Positions 1 through 7,920 of a DNA stretch of 64,000 nt are shown piece after piece. Within the stretch, counting starts at the first letter, position 1. Each line of letters begins with the position of its first letter. The notes under the pieces were generated by a model. That model was not told where the DNA came from. It did no database searches and was given only the letters and a program-made list of their open reading frames with translations. This DNA comes from JAFARE01 sp963777285 (GTDB lineage: Bacteria; Chloroflexota; Dormibacteria; Aeolococcales; Aeolococcaceae), in assembly GCA_963777285.1 (NCBI GenBank), contig CAVZPR010000001.1, forward strand, positions 248,001-312,000, given 5' to 3'. A program made the translations under genes and the position numbers.

Positions 1-100
1 GCTCGTCGCCACGTCAGCGCGGTGGAGCGTCTGCTGCCCGGAGAGGAGCGGCTGCGGTACGACCACATGTTCAGTCCCGGCAACCCGGAGGCATGCAGGG

Positions 101-910
101 TCACGCAGCGATCGCCATCGGTTCACGAGCCGGCAGCCGGTCGTACAGCGCGCGGGCCCATACGTACCCCGCGATTGCGATGGCGGCGCACCAGCCGGCG
201 GCGAGCAGCGCATCGGCGCCGATGGGTGTGCCGGTGAGCAAGCCGCGCAACGTCTCGCAGACCGGTGTGAAGGGCTGATTCTGCGCGATCCACGCCACGC
301 CGGCAGGCATGCTGGCAACGGGCACGAACGCGCTGCTGATGAAGGGCAGCACGATGACTATGAGCGAGAGGCTGTTGGCGCCGGCAGGCGTCTTCGCCAG
401 CAACCCGAACGCGACGGTGAGCCACGTGAGTGCCAGCGTGAGCATCGCAAACATGCCCGCCGCCGCCAGCCATTGGATGACGCCTGCGCCGGGTCGGAAG
501 CCGAGCGCGACCGCGACCAGCACGACCATGGCTCCGCTGACCATCGTGCGGATGAGGCTGCCGAGCACCTGCCCCGTCAGCACCGATGTGCGCGCGATGG
601 CCATGGTGCGGAAGCGGGCGATGATGCCGGTGGTCATGTCGAGGCACACGTTGATCGCGGTGCCCTCGGCGACGGCGCCGGCCGTCATCACGATGATGCC
701 GGGAACGAGGTAGTCGATGTAGTGCGCTCCGGCCACGCCCGCGCCCAGCCCGGCGTGCAGGGTGTTGCCGAACACTCCCGCGAAGAGCAGCAGAAACAGG
801 ATCGGCAGCGCCATCCCGCTGATGGTCATCGCCGGATATCGCATCGCATGTCGAAGGTCGCGGCGGAGCATGATGAGTGAGTCGCGCAGCGCGCGATATG
901 GGCTGCTCAT
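101..910 (-). CDS. ABC-2 type transporter permease, DrrB-like
   Basis: A 269-residue integral membrane protein and the likely permease partner of the ATPase encoded just upstream. A polar N-terminus of about 28 residues is followed by roughly six hydrophobic segments, near residues 29-48, 67-88, 120-137, 145-172, 181-199 and 234-252. The stretch NQPFTPVCETLRGLL (about 211-225) matches the conserved loop before the last helix in DrrB-type permeases. Its ATG shares one base with the TAA of the ATPase gene (TAATG), so the two are translationally coupled. Exporters of this family move drugs, lipids or glycolipids; the substrate here cannot be read from the sequence. Confidence 0.88.
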   Translation of the reverse strand: MSSPYRALRDSLIMLRRDLRHAMRYPAMTISGMALPILFLLLFAGVFGNTLHAGLGAGVAGAHYIDYLVPGIIVMTAGAVAEGTAINVCLDMTTGIIARFRTMAIARTSVLTGQVLGSLIRTMVSGAMVVLVAVALGFRPGAGVIQWLAAAGMFAMLTLALTWLTVAFGLLAKTPAGANSLSLIVIVLPFISSAFVPVASMPAGVAWIAQNQPFTPVCETLRGLLTGTPIGADALLAAGWCAAIAIAGYVWARALYDRLPAREPMAIAA

Positions 911-1869
911 TATCGGGAGTCCTCCGCGCCATGGTCGGCGCCGGTGAGTGCCAGGAAGACGTCGTCGAGGCTCGGCGCGTCCGCGGCGACGCTTTCGACG
1001 CCCACGTGTGCGCGGTCGAGCTGGTCGAGGAGCAGCCGAAGCGAGCGTGGCGTTCCGTCGGTCCGCAAATCCAGGGTGAGGGTGTCATCGTCGCGCCTCG
1101 CGCCGGCGAGGACAGACGCGGCGGAGTTGAGCCCGCGCACATCACGGAACTGAAGCTGCACGTGGCCTCCCGGGATCCTGCGCTTCAGCTCGGCCGGCGT
1201 GCCTTCGGCGACGATGCGGCCGTGGTCGAGGAGTGCAACGCGATCGGCGAGCTGGTCCGCCTCCTCCAAGTTCTGCGTCGTGAGCAAGATGGTCACCTCG
1301 CGAGCGACCAGCTCGCCGACGATGTCCCACATGGTGCGGCGGCTGCGCGGGTCCAACCCGGTGGTCGGCTCGTCAAGAAAGATGATCCGCGGGTCGCCGA
1401 CCAGCGTCATGGCAAGGTCGAGCCGGCGCCGCATTCCCCCGGAATACGTCGCAACTGTTTGGCGAGCCGCGCCAGTGAGATCGAAGCGGTCGAGCAGTTG
1501 CGCCGCGCGCAGACGACCCGCTCGACGGTCGAGATGATGCAGATCCGCCATCAGCAGCAGGTTCTCCTCACCGGAGAGCAGGTTGTCCACCGCGGAGAAC
1601 TGCCCGGTGACACCGATCACTCCGCGTGCGCGCTGCGGTTCGCGAAACGGGTCGAATCCGGACACGAAGATCTGGCCCGCGTCGGGCTTCAGCAGTGTCG
1701 AGAGGATGCGGACTGCGGTCGTCTTTCCGGCACCGTTGGGCCCGAGCAGCGCGAAGACCGTCCCTCGGGCCACCTCGAGATCGACCGCGGACAGTACCGG
1801 CTTGCCGGCGAACGACTTGCTGAGGCCGCGCGCCTCGATCGCCAGATCTGCGGGGGCAGGAACGCTCAT
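910..1869 (-). CDS. ABC transporter ATP-binding protein, DrrA-like
   Basis: A 319-residue ATPase that should power the adjacent permease. Visible motifs are Walker A GPNGAGKT (43-50), the Q-loop region near residue 90, signature YSGGM (132-136), Walker B IIFLDEPTTGLD (152-163), and a TTQNLEEAD switch in which Gln replaces the usual His, as is typical of the DrrA subfamily. A C-terminal extension of about 100 residues after the nucleotide-binding domain is also typical of DrrA. The reading frame is open further upstream, but the ATG at 1869 overlaps the stop of the DUF4097 gene (ATGA) and begins exactly at the domain start, so it was chosen. Confidence 0.92.
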   Translation of the reverse strand: MSVPAPADLAIEARGLSKSFAGKPVLSAVDLEVARGTVFALLGPNGAGKTTAVRILSTLLKPDAGQIFVSGFDPFREPQRARGVIGVTGQFSAVDNLLSGEENLLLMADLHHLDRRAGRLRAAQLLDRFDLTGAARQTVATYSGGMRRRLDLAMTLVGDPRIIFLDEPTTGLDPRSRRTMWDIVGELVAREVTILLTTQNLEEADQLADRVALLDHGRIVAEGTPAELKRRIPGGHVQLQFRDVRGLNSAASVLAGARRDDDTLTLDLRTDGTPRSLRLLLDQLDRAHVGVESVAADAPSLDDVFLALTGADHGAEDSR

Positions 1870-2759
1870 GGACGCGTCGCGCCCTGCGCAGCTGGAGTGA
1901 GATCGCGGTGCGGAGAAGAAGCGCGCTTGATGACGACGTCGCGGTTGCCGCGTATCCGCAGGCGGGCGACGTCCTGGAAGTGCTCGGGGCCATCCTGCGC
2001 GTCTAGGGAATTGCGCACCGTCCCGGTCCGCGAGCTCGCGTCGACCCATGCGGCGGTTCCCTCGCGGACGCCGACTTCAACTTCGCCGCCGCCCGTGGAG
2101 ACCTCGATGACACCGCGGACGACCTCGCCGATGCGGACGTCGCCCGCTCCGGTGGTAGCGGTGAGGTCAGCTTCGACCCGGCCTACCGACATGCGTCCCT
2201 TGGCGGACGCCATGCGAACGGCGCCGAGGGTGTCACCAAGAGACATGTCACCCGCCGCGTTCTGGATGACCGCGGTGCCCTCGAGCCGGTCGATGCGCAC
2301 GCGGCTCGACATCGAGGAGACCTCGACAGGTCCGCACGCACGCCCGACCGTGAGGTCGCCGCTGGTGGTGCTGAAGCGCAGTGCTCCTGTCTGCTCCAGT
2401 GAGACGTCGCCGGACATGATCTGGAACTGGCAGTCACCGAGCGCACCCTGGCCCCGGAACTGTGCGGACAGCGCTTCGCCCCTGACGTGCGATCCTGCGG
2501 GCAGCTCGATCGAGATGCTGACTGCGTCACCCTTGCGCCAACCCACGTGGCCACGCAAACCGCGCGGCTGGTTCTTGATGTGCAGCCGTCCGTTCGCGAA
2601 CTCCACCTGGGTCCGGGCAGCAACGTCGGGTCCACGCGACTGGTTCGTGGCGACCACGTCGACGACGGTGTGGGGCCGATCGCCCGCGACGATGCGCACG
2701 TCGCCGCTGTACAGCTCGATGGCCACGGAGATCGGTCCGGGGGTGTCAAAGGTGTGCAC
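1866..2759 (-). CDS. DUF4097 beta-strand repeat protein
   Basis: About 297 residues without a signal peptide or membrane segment. The middle is a run of short beta-strand repeats with recurring S(A/G)xGD(V/M/L) turns (for example SGDVSLEQTG, SGDLTVGRA, AGDMSLGDT, GAGDVRIGEV), as in the DUF4097/adhesin-like beta-solenoid family. The start is taken as GTG at 2759 because an AGGAG element lies seven bases upstream; a TTG five codons earlier would place that element inside the gene. It is the first structural gene after the ribbon-helix-helix regulator and overlaps the ABC ATPase gene by ATGA. DUF4097 genes often sit beside ABC-2 exporters; the role is unknown. Confidence 0.8.
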   Translation of the reverse strand: MHTFDTPGPISVAIELYSGDVRIVAGDRPHTVVDVVATNQSRGPDVAARTQVEFANGRLHIKNQPRGLRGHVGWRKGDAVSISIELPAGSHVRGEALSAQFRGQGALGDCQFQIMSGDVSLEQTGALRFSTTSGDLTVGRACGPVEVSSMSSRVRIDRLEGTAVIQNAAGDMSLGDTLGAVRMASAKGRMSVGRVEADLTATTGAGDVRIGEVVRGVIEVSTGGGEVEVGVREGTAAWVDASSRTGTVRNSLDAQDGPEHFQDVARLRIRGNRDVVIKRASSPHRDLTPAAQGATRP

Positions 2760-2817
2760 GCGCTTGCTCCTCAAAGATGTCTCACTTCAGACGACAGGGA
2801 ACCCATGGAGGCTGCCC

Positions 2818-3351
2818 TCAGCCGACCCAGCCGACGTACCGGCGACGCATCGCCGATTCACGACCCGCACGGCGGCGGTGGCGGTCACGAATGGCCGCGG
2901 CCGCTGCGCGTACCAGCCAGGCGTTGACCGAAAGCCCTTCCTCGGCCGCAGCTTCTTCCACACGCTCGCGCACCGCTTCAGGGAACCGGAGGTTGATGCG
3001 GGAGGTCGCGCCGGTGCCGGCCTTCAGCTGCAGCGAGGCGTCAGCCTCTGGTTCGACCGCGTCTTCGCCGGGGCCCTCTGCTGCGGCACCCGCTGCGGGT
3101 TCGGGCAGGGTGACGGCGAAACTCGGGTTGCCACCCTGGAGCCGCAGCTGCACGGACCCCGGCGCCAGGCTGAGGCTGATCTCATCCGACGCGGCCGACA
3201 GCGCGTCGAGCAGCATCAGCCGGGTGCCCGCCTCGAGGGCCGCGGCCAGCCGGTGCGCCGCCTGGCGCGCCTCGTCGCCGGCGGCTTCGGTGACCACGGC
3301 GAGCTCCCGCTGCAGGGTGTCGACGTACGGTTTCAGGTCCATCGGTGCCAT
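2818..3351 (-). CDS. Ribbon-helix-helix (HicB/Arc-like) regulator
   Basis: A 177-residue protein with a C-terminal ribbon-helix-helix domain near residues 116-157: a basic beta strand (SRINLRFPEA) followed by two helices (VRERVEEAAAEEGLS, NAWLVRAAAAAIRD). The N-terminal half is helical and the middle is acidic and Ala/Pro-rich. No toxin gene is adjacent, so it is more likely an autoregulator of the DUF4097-ABC operon 58 bp downstream than an antitoxin. ATG codons at 3351 and 3342 are both possible. The -10-like box ending at 3352 would favour 3342 if the message is leaderless. Confidence 0.75.
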   Translation of the reverse strand: MAPMDLKPYVDTLQRELAVVTEAAGDEARQAAHRLAAALEAGTRLMLLDALSAASDEISLSLAPGSVQLRLQGGNPSFAVTLPEPAAGAAAEGPGEDAVEPEADASLQLKAGTGATSRINLRFPEAVRERVEEAAAEEGLSVNAWLVRAAAAAIRDRHRRRAGRESAMRRRYVGWVG

Positions 3352-3392
3352 TGTGGCTCAGACATGTGCCAGTGTCAAGCCATATTGAGCCA
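3352..3392 (-). promoter_or_regulatory. Promoter and candidate operator of the RHH regulator
   Basis: On the minus strand TTGACA (3378-3373) is followed after about 15 bases by CACAAT, directly before the start codon. The inverted repeat TGGCTCA (3354-3360) / TGAGCCA (3386-3392) brackets the -35 box. This is where a dimeric ribbon-helix-helix autorepressor could bind. The assignment rests on position and symmetry only. Confidence 0.4.
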
Positions 3393-3493
3393 GAATGGCG
3401 CGCTGCAATGCCCAGCCCGGCCTCCGTCTCCGAGGAGGCGCCGATACCATGCACGCGTTCCTGTAGCCAACCGGCATTGCGGAGGTATCGGCG

Positions 3494-3925
3494 ATGGCTG
3501 TGAGCAAAGTGGAGAAGAAGTCCGTTCTCAACGCCGACGAAAAGGCCGCGATGCGGGAGCTGGTCCGCGAACGCAAGGCCGCGTTGAGCAAGGCTGACGC
3601 GGAGAAGGAGTGCTTGGCCAAGATCGCCGAGATGCCGCCGTCCGACCGCTCCATGGCCAAGAAGATCCACGCGCTGATCAAGGCCACGGCTCCCATGCTC
3701 GACGCCAAGACGTGGTACGGAATGCCTGCCTATGCGAGGGCGGGCGACATCATCTGTTTCTTCCAGGCCGCGAGCAAGTTCAAGGCGCGCTACGCGACAG
3801 TCGGATTCACCGACAAGGCCAAGCTCGACAGTGGCAACCTGTGGCCCACTTACTTCGCTCTGACCAAGCTGACACCGGCGGACGAAGCCAAGATCGCTGC
3901 GTTGATGAAGAAGGCCGTCAGCTAG
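3494..3925 (+). CDS. DUF1801 (YdhG-like) domain protein
   Basis: A 143-residue soluble protein. The N-terminus is charged and helical, and the C-terminal two thirds match the DUF1801/YdhG fold: a helix ending in AMLDAKTWYGMPAY-like sequence (MLDAKTWYGMPAYAR), a strand with IICFFQAASKFKARYATVGF, and the terminal LTKLTPADEAKIAALMKKA helix. The start has a good ribosome site (GGAGG eight bases upstream of the ATG). It is monocistronic and divergent from the RHH operon. Relatives are loosely called iron chaperones, but biochemical function is not established. Two more DUF1801 genes lie at 38130 and 44532. Confidence 0.8.
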   Translation: MAVSKVEKKSVLNADEKAAMRELVRERKAALSKADAEKECLAKIAEMPPSDRSMAKKIHALIKATAPMLDAKTWYGMPAYARAGDIICFFQAASKFKARYATVGFTDKAKLDSGNLWPTYFALTKLTPADEAKIAALMKKAVS

Positions 3926-3959
3926 CAGCGCTGACGATCAGCACGACGTTGCCCGAGCC

Positions 3960-4616
3960 CTAGACCATGCGGTGCTGGTACGCGTAGCGCACCGCCTGCG
4001 CCCGGTCGCGTGCGCCGGTCTTGGAGAAGATGCGATTGACGTGCGTCTTCACCGTGGCATTGCTGAGGAACAGCGCCGCGGCGATCTCGGCGTTCGACAG
4101 CCCCGCCGCTATGAGTTGCAGCACCTCGGCCTCGCGCGGGCTGAGGTCGTCGGGCAGCGGCAGCGGCTCGGTGGCGACTGACGATCTATCCAGCACCGCC
4201 GCTACCAGGCGCTGCTGGATCGTGGCGTCGAGATGCGTCCTGCCCGCCGCGATGGCCCTGATGGCACGCTCTATCTCTTCCGCGCTGGCTTCCTTGGTCA
4301 GGTAGCCGCGAGCGCCGGCCTGCAGCGCGGGAAACAGCGATTCGTCGTCGGCATATGTCGTGAGCACGAGCACCTGCGTGGCCGGCAGCGACGCGCGTAT
4401 GCGTCGTGTGGCTTCCGCGCCGTCCATCCCGGGCATGCGCAGATCCATGAGGACGACATCCGGCCGATCGCGCAGCGCGCCCTCAACCGCGGCTGCGCCG
4501 TCGCCGACCGCGTCCACGACCTCGACACCATCGATCAGACCCACCAGCATGGTCAGGCCGTCGCGCACCACGCGCTGATCGTCTGCGATGAGCACTCGGA
4601 TCGTGCCTTCGATCAT
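3960..4616 (-). CDS. NarL/FixJ-family response regulator
   Basis: 218 residues. The receiver domain (about 6-122) carries the acidic pair D12-D13, phosphoacceptor D58 in VLMDLRMPGMDG, a conserved Thr near 86 and K108. A LuxR-type helix-turn-helix occupies about 157-214 (LSPREAEVLQLIAAGLSNAE... ATVKTHVNRIFSK). Its ATG overlaps the stop of the histidine kinase gene (ATGA), making a cognate pair. It should bind DNA as a dimer once phosphorylated. Targets are unknown. Confidence 0.93.
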   Translation of the reverse strand: MIEGTIRVLIADDQRVVRDGLTMLVGLIDGVEVVDAVGDGAAAVEGALRDRPDVVLMDLRMPGMDGAEATRRIRASLPATQVLVLTTYADDESLFPALQAGARGYLTKEASAEEIERAIRAIAAGRTHLDATIQQRLVAAVLDRSSVATEPLPLPDDLSPREAEVLQLIAAGLSNAEIAAALFLSNATVKTHVNRIFSKTGARDRAQAVRYAYQHRMV

Positions 4617-5866
4617 GCGGGTACCGACACCTCGACGCGCCAGCCTGTGTCCGTGGGCCCCACGCGAAGGCTGCCGCCCACGCGCTCGACACGCTCACGG
4701 AGACCGGCGAGGCCGTTGCCACCACCCACGCCCGCGAGCCCGCCGTCGCCCGGGGAGCCGGCTGTTTGCGGAACGGTGTCCTCGACGCACAGCGTGGCTC
4801 GGTCCGCGCTGTATCGCAGCACCACGCTGGTGGCCGCACCCGGCGCGTAGCGGGCCACGTTGGTGAGCGCCTCCTGCGCAGCGCGGTACAGGGCGAGGCC
4901 GGCGTCGGATGGCAGGATGCGCTCGCTGCCCTCGATCCTCAACGTGACATCGGCCTGCAGGTCGTCTCTGAAGCCGGCCACGAGCGTCTCCAGCTGCGCC
5001 ACCCCGGGCAGCGCCTCGCCGCGCAGCGCCCCGACCGCCTGCCGCGCGTTGGCGAGTCCGTCCTTCACCAGGTGCGAGGCACGGTCGATGGCGGCCTGCA
5101 ACCGCATGTCAGCCGAGTCGCGATCGGCGAGCATGCGCGCAGCCTGCAGCTGGATCGCCGCGCCGGACAGCGAGTGCGCGAGCACGTCGTGCAGCTCGCC
5201 GGCGATGCGGCCTCGTTCGGCAACGGCAGCGGCGCGCGCCTGCTCGTCGCGCGCATCTTCGAGCTCGGCCAGCAACAGCTCGGTGCGATCCTGGCTCGCT
5301 CGCGACTCCTTTATGAAGTAGGCGACGAAGCCGAGGAGAGCCAGCACCAGCGTGGCCGCGAGGATCGCCAGCGGCGCAGTGCCGGCGTGGGCCGCGGCGG
5401 CGGCCGCGGCCGCGATCGTCGCGACGCCGACGGTGACACCGGCGGTGAGCGGCAATCGCGTCACCGCGATCCAAACAGCGGCGCCGCAAGCGAGCTCCGC
5501 CGCACCTTGCGGCTGCAACCCGACGAGCGCCGCGCTCGATGCCGCGAGCAGGGTGATGTCCGCGGCCTGAAAGACGGCGCCGCGGTCGAGGAAGGCGTCT
5601 CCTATGGCGAGGAGAAGGCACGCGGCGAAGGCGATCAAGAGCAGCGCAACCGCGAGCCCCACGCCCTGGAGGCCGGGGCGCGGCGCCACCGCGGTGGCTC
5701 CGGCCACGACCACCACGATCATCGCCACGCCCAAGGGGCGGAGCAGGTCCCGCTGCCTGCGCACCCTGGCTGCGGACCGCAGCCGTGCCTCGGCCAGCCG
5801 CGGGCTGTCCGGCACGGAGTTCGCGGGCCCGGCGTCGGCGGCGCCGGCATCCTCGCTCGCGCGCAT
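4613..5866 (-). CDS. Sensor histidine kinase, NarL-type (HisKA_3)
   Basis: 417 residues. Five to six hydrophobic segments occupy about 43-187, with almost no extracytoplasmic loops, so it probably senses a membrane or intracellular signal. A short linker leads to the HisKA_3 region ERGRIAGELHDVLAHSLSG with the phosphoacceptor near H226. The ATPase part has QEALTNVARYA (N box, near 330) and GGGNGLAGLRERV (G box). The ATG at 5866 is chosen over a longer open frame because upstream codons run through a hairpin and because TATCGT lies nine bases before it. It is coupled to its regulator by an ATGA overlap. Confidence 0.9.
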   Translation of the reverse strand: MRASEDAGAADAGPANSVPDSPRLAEARLRSAARVRRQRDLLRPLGVAMIVVVVAGATAVAPRPGLQGVGLAVALLLIAFAACLLLAIGDAFLDRGAVFQAADITLLAASSAALVGLQPQGAAELACGAAVWIAVTRLPLTAGVTVGVATIAAAAAAAAHAGTAPLAILAATLVLALLGFVAYFIKESRASQDRTELLLAELEDARDEQARAAAVAERGRIAGELHDVLAHSLSGAAIQLQAARMLADRDSADMRLQAAIDRASHLVKDGLANARQAVGALRGEALPGVAQLETLVAGFRDDLQADVTLRIEGSERILPSDAGLALYRAAQEALTNVARYAPGAATSVVLRYSADRATLCVEDTVPQTAGSPGDGGLAGVGGGNGLAGLRERVERVGGSLRVGPTDTGWRVEVSVPA

Positions 5867-5885
5867 CGACTGCAGACGATAGAAC

Positions 5886-5915
5886 GCCCCCGGCACGTTC
5901 TTGTGTGCCGGGGGC
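5886..5915 (-). terminator. Hairpin between membrane-protein gene and kinase gene
   Basis: A perfect 11-bp stem (5886-5896 with 5905-5915) encloses an 8-nt loop, directly after the 5934-6461 gene on the minus strand. There is no clear T tract, so it may be a weak or factor-assisted terminator. Confidence 0.55.
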
Positions 5916-5933
5916 GCTCCCGCTGCGCGGCGA

Positions 5934-6461
5934 TCAGGCAGCCGCACCGGCGCGGGCGGCGAGAGGACGGGCAACCGCCTGGGCGCGGCGGCCGCGAAGC
6001 TGGACCGTGACGACCCGCACTGTGACCTCGCAGATGGCCATCGAGACAAGCGCAACCGGCCATGCCGTGGCGCTGATCTGGTGCGCGATGCTGAAGGAGC
6101 GGATCGCGGGCTCCGCTCCGTGGGTGACGACGAAGGCGAAGACGAGCCGGGAGCCGATGCCGAAGACGAGCAGCGCGCCGGCGATCCAGCCCACGCGGGC
6201 GAGGGCGAAACCCGCGCTGCCGGAGCGGACGTGCGTCGCGAAGCCGCTGAGGAGTCCCAGCCCGACGCCGGCGGACGCGAGCAGCGAGATGAGCACCAGG
6301 TCGTTGCCGCTGGACGGGATCGTGTGCAGGTATTGCTGCGCGACGAAGAAGACCAGCACGAGCGGAATGACGATCGCTCGACGATCCAGCTGCCGCTCGC
6401 GCGCCTGCAGCAGCACCATGAGGATGAAGCCTCCGTTCATCAGGTAGTCCATCGTGGTCAT
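5934..6461 (-). CDS. Integral membrane protein, unknown
   Basis: 175 residues with about five hydrophobic helices (near 8-20, 29-42, 52-72, 84-108 and 125-147) and a basic, Ala-rich C-terminal tail. GGAGGA precedes the ATG at 6461, which is preferred to an upstream in-frame codon. It is the first gene before the two-component pair, but a hairpin separates them. No conserved family could be named. Confidence 0.7.
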   Translation of the reverse strand: MTTMDYLMNGGFILMVLLQARERQLDRRAIVIPLVLVFFVAQQYLHTIPSSGNDLVLISLLASAGVGLGLLSGFATHVRSGSAGFALARVGWIAGALLVFGIGSRLVFAFVVTHGAEPAIRSFSIAHQISATAWPVALVSMAICEVTVRVVTVQLRGRRAQAVARPLAARAGAAA

Positions 6462-6640
6462 CGGGGTTCCTCCGCGTTGCGTTCCGAAATCGATGAGTTC
6501 GCATGATTCGGCGGCGGCAGGCTCCCCGTCGTCGGCTCCGGGGTTGGACTTTCGGCGTCTGGTCAACCTCCGCCGTCAACCCACGGGTTGACCGCGCGTG
6601 CGACCCCAGCTGCGTCATCGAACCGAAAGGGTGGGGTCCT

Positions 6641-6646
6641 TACGTT
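6641..6646 (+). promoter_or_regulatory. -10 box of the HtrA-like gene
   Basis: TACGTT lies six bases before the GTG at 6653, consistent with a leaderless transcript starting at that GTG. Confidence 0.4.
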
Positions 6647-6652
6647 GGCGCC

Positions 6653-7741
6653 GTGATGCTTCAGGGCCTCAGGCGGATGCCCGTGGCGCCGCTCGCCGCG
6701 GCCGGCGTGGCCGCGGTCGCACTCGCCGCATGCGCGCCCAACTCTGCGGGGAGCACGCACTCGCCGGCCGGCGAGGCGGCCACGGGCGTGCCCGTGTTCG
6801 GTGCGAGTCCCAGCGCCGCTCCGGCCGCGGGCGGCACGGGTGCGCAAGCGCTGCAGAACGCGTACGTGAGTGTGGTGCACAAGGTCTTGCCGTCGGTCGT
6901 GCAGATCGAGACCTCCAGCGGCCTGGGCTCCGGAATCGTGCTCGACACCCGCGGCGACATCGTGACCAACGACCACGTGGTCGGCAGCGACACCTCGTTC
7001 ACCGTGACAACGTCGTCGGGTCACAAGTACAACGCGACCCTGGTGGGCACGTTCGTGCCTGACGACCTTGCTGTCATTCATGTCAGCAACGCGTCGCTCA
7101 CGCCGGCGGGCTTCGCTGACTCGAGCAAGCTCGAGGTCGGCGACATCGTGATGGCGGTGGGCAATCCGCTGGGGCTGCAGAGCAGCGTGACCGCGGGAAT
7201 CGTCAGCGCCACCGGGCGCACCGTGAGCGAGGACAACGGAGTGGTGCTGCCGGACACGATCCAGACGAGCGCCGAGATCAACCCGGGGAACAGCGGCGGT
7301 GCGCTCGTGGACCTCAACGGCAACGTCGTGGGGATCCCCACCCTGGCCGCCACCGACCCGGAGCTGGGCGGCAGCGCACCCGGCATCGGCTTCGCGATTC
7401 CCTCCGACGTGGTGACGTCCATCGCGTCGCAACTGGTCGCGCAGGGGCACGTGAGCCACTCAGGACGCGCCTACATGGGCGTGCGCATCGCCGTGGCTGC
7501 ATTCGGCGGACCTGCGGGCGCGCTGATCGCGAGCGTCGACGCGGGGAGCCCTGCCGCGAAGGCGGGCCTGCAGGCGGGTGACACGATCACCGGTGTCGAC
7601 GGCAAGACGGTTTCCTCTCCCGACGACCTCAGCACCGTGCTGGCCACACTGGCGCCCGGTGACAGAGCTTCGGTCGCCTTCGCCGATCAGAGCGGTGCCA
7701 CGCACACGGCGACGGTGACGCTCGGGGAGCTGCCCGGATGA
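6653..7741 (+). CDS. HtrA/DegP-like serine protease lipoprotein
   Basis: 362 residues. The signal peptide ends in a lipobox (VALAAC, Cys near 27), so the protein is probably tethered outside the membrane by a lipid. A low-complexity Ala/Gly/Pro linker precedes the trypsin-like domain with H108 (VTNDHVV), D138 (DDLAVIHV) and S214 (NPGNSGGAL). One PDZ domain covers about 275-360 (YMGVRI... AGLQAGDTITGVDGK). This is the usual architecture of an extracytoplasmic quality-control protease. GTG at 6653 is chosen because of the -10 box six bases upstream; ATG at 6656 is the next codon. It is monocistronic and followed by a strong hairpin. Confidence 0.92.
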   Translation: MMLQGLRRMPVAPLAAAGVAAVALAACAPNSAGSTHSPAGEAATGVPVFGASPSAAPAAGGTGAQALQNAYVSVVHKVLPSVVQIETSSGLGSGIVLDTRGDIVTNDHVVGSDTSFTVTTSSGHKYNATLVGTFVPDDLAVIHVSNASLTPAGFADSSKLEVGDIVMAVGNPLGLQSSVTAGIVSATGRTVSEDNGVVLPDTIQTSAEINPGNSGGALVDLNGNVVGIPTLAATDPELGGSAPGIGFAIPSDVVTSIASQLVAQGHVSHSGRAYMGVRIAVAAFGGPAGALIASVDAGSPAAKAGLQAGDTITGVDGKTVSSPDDLSTVLATLAPGDRASVAFADQSGATHTATVTLGELPG

Positions 7742-7787
7742 TCAACTCCGCGCAGCCTCACTGCAATCAGTAGGTCTCCCTCCCTCT

Positions 7788-7814
7788 GCGGCGGCCGCGA
7801 TGTGCGGCCGCCGC
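7788..7814 (+). terminator. Hairpin after the HtrA-like gene
   Basis: A perfect 11-bp G+C-rich stem (7788-7798 with 7804-7814) and a 5-nt loop, followed by TTCC. It separates the protease gene from the MacAB-like operon. Confidence 0.6.
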
Positions 7815-7920
7815 TTCCACCAGCAGGGCGTCCGCGGCGTGTCTCCCAATCGTCATCTGCACGATAGGAACCAGACGTGATCATGCGTGCAGGTCCGGGC
7901 CAGAGGAGGAATCCCTGCGC

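Noticed and set aside
1..100. Tail of a gene from beyond the left edge
   Set aside because: One frame looks protein-like for about 30 codons, but no stop or motif supports a gene before the permease.
2818..3351. HicB antitoxin of a HicAB module
   Set aside because: No HicA-like toxin lies on either side; the operon context fits a regulator.
877..3597. 906-codon + strand open frame across the ABC operon
   Set aside because: It is antisense to three well-supported genes and has no motif; an artefact of high GC.
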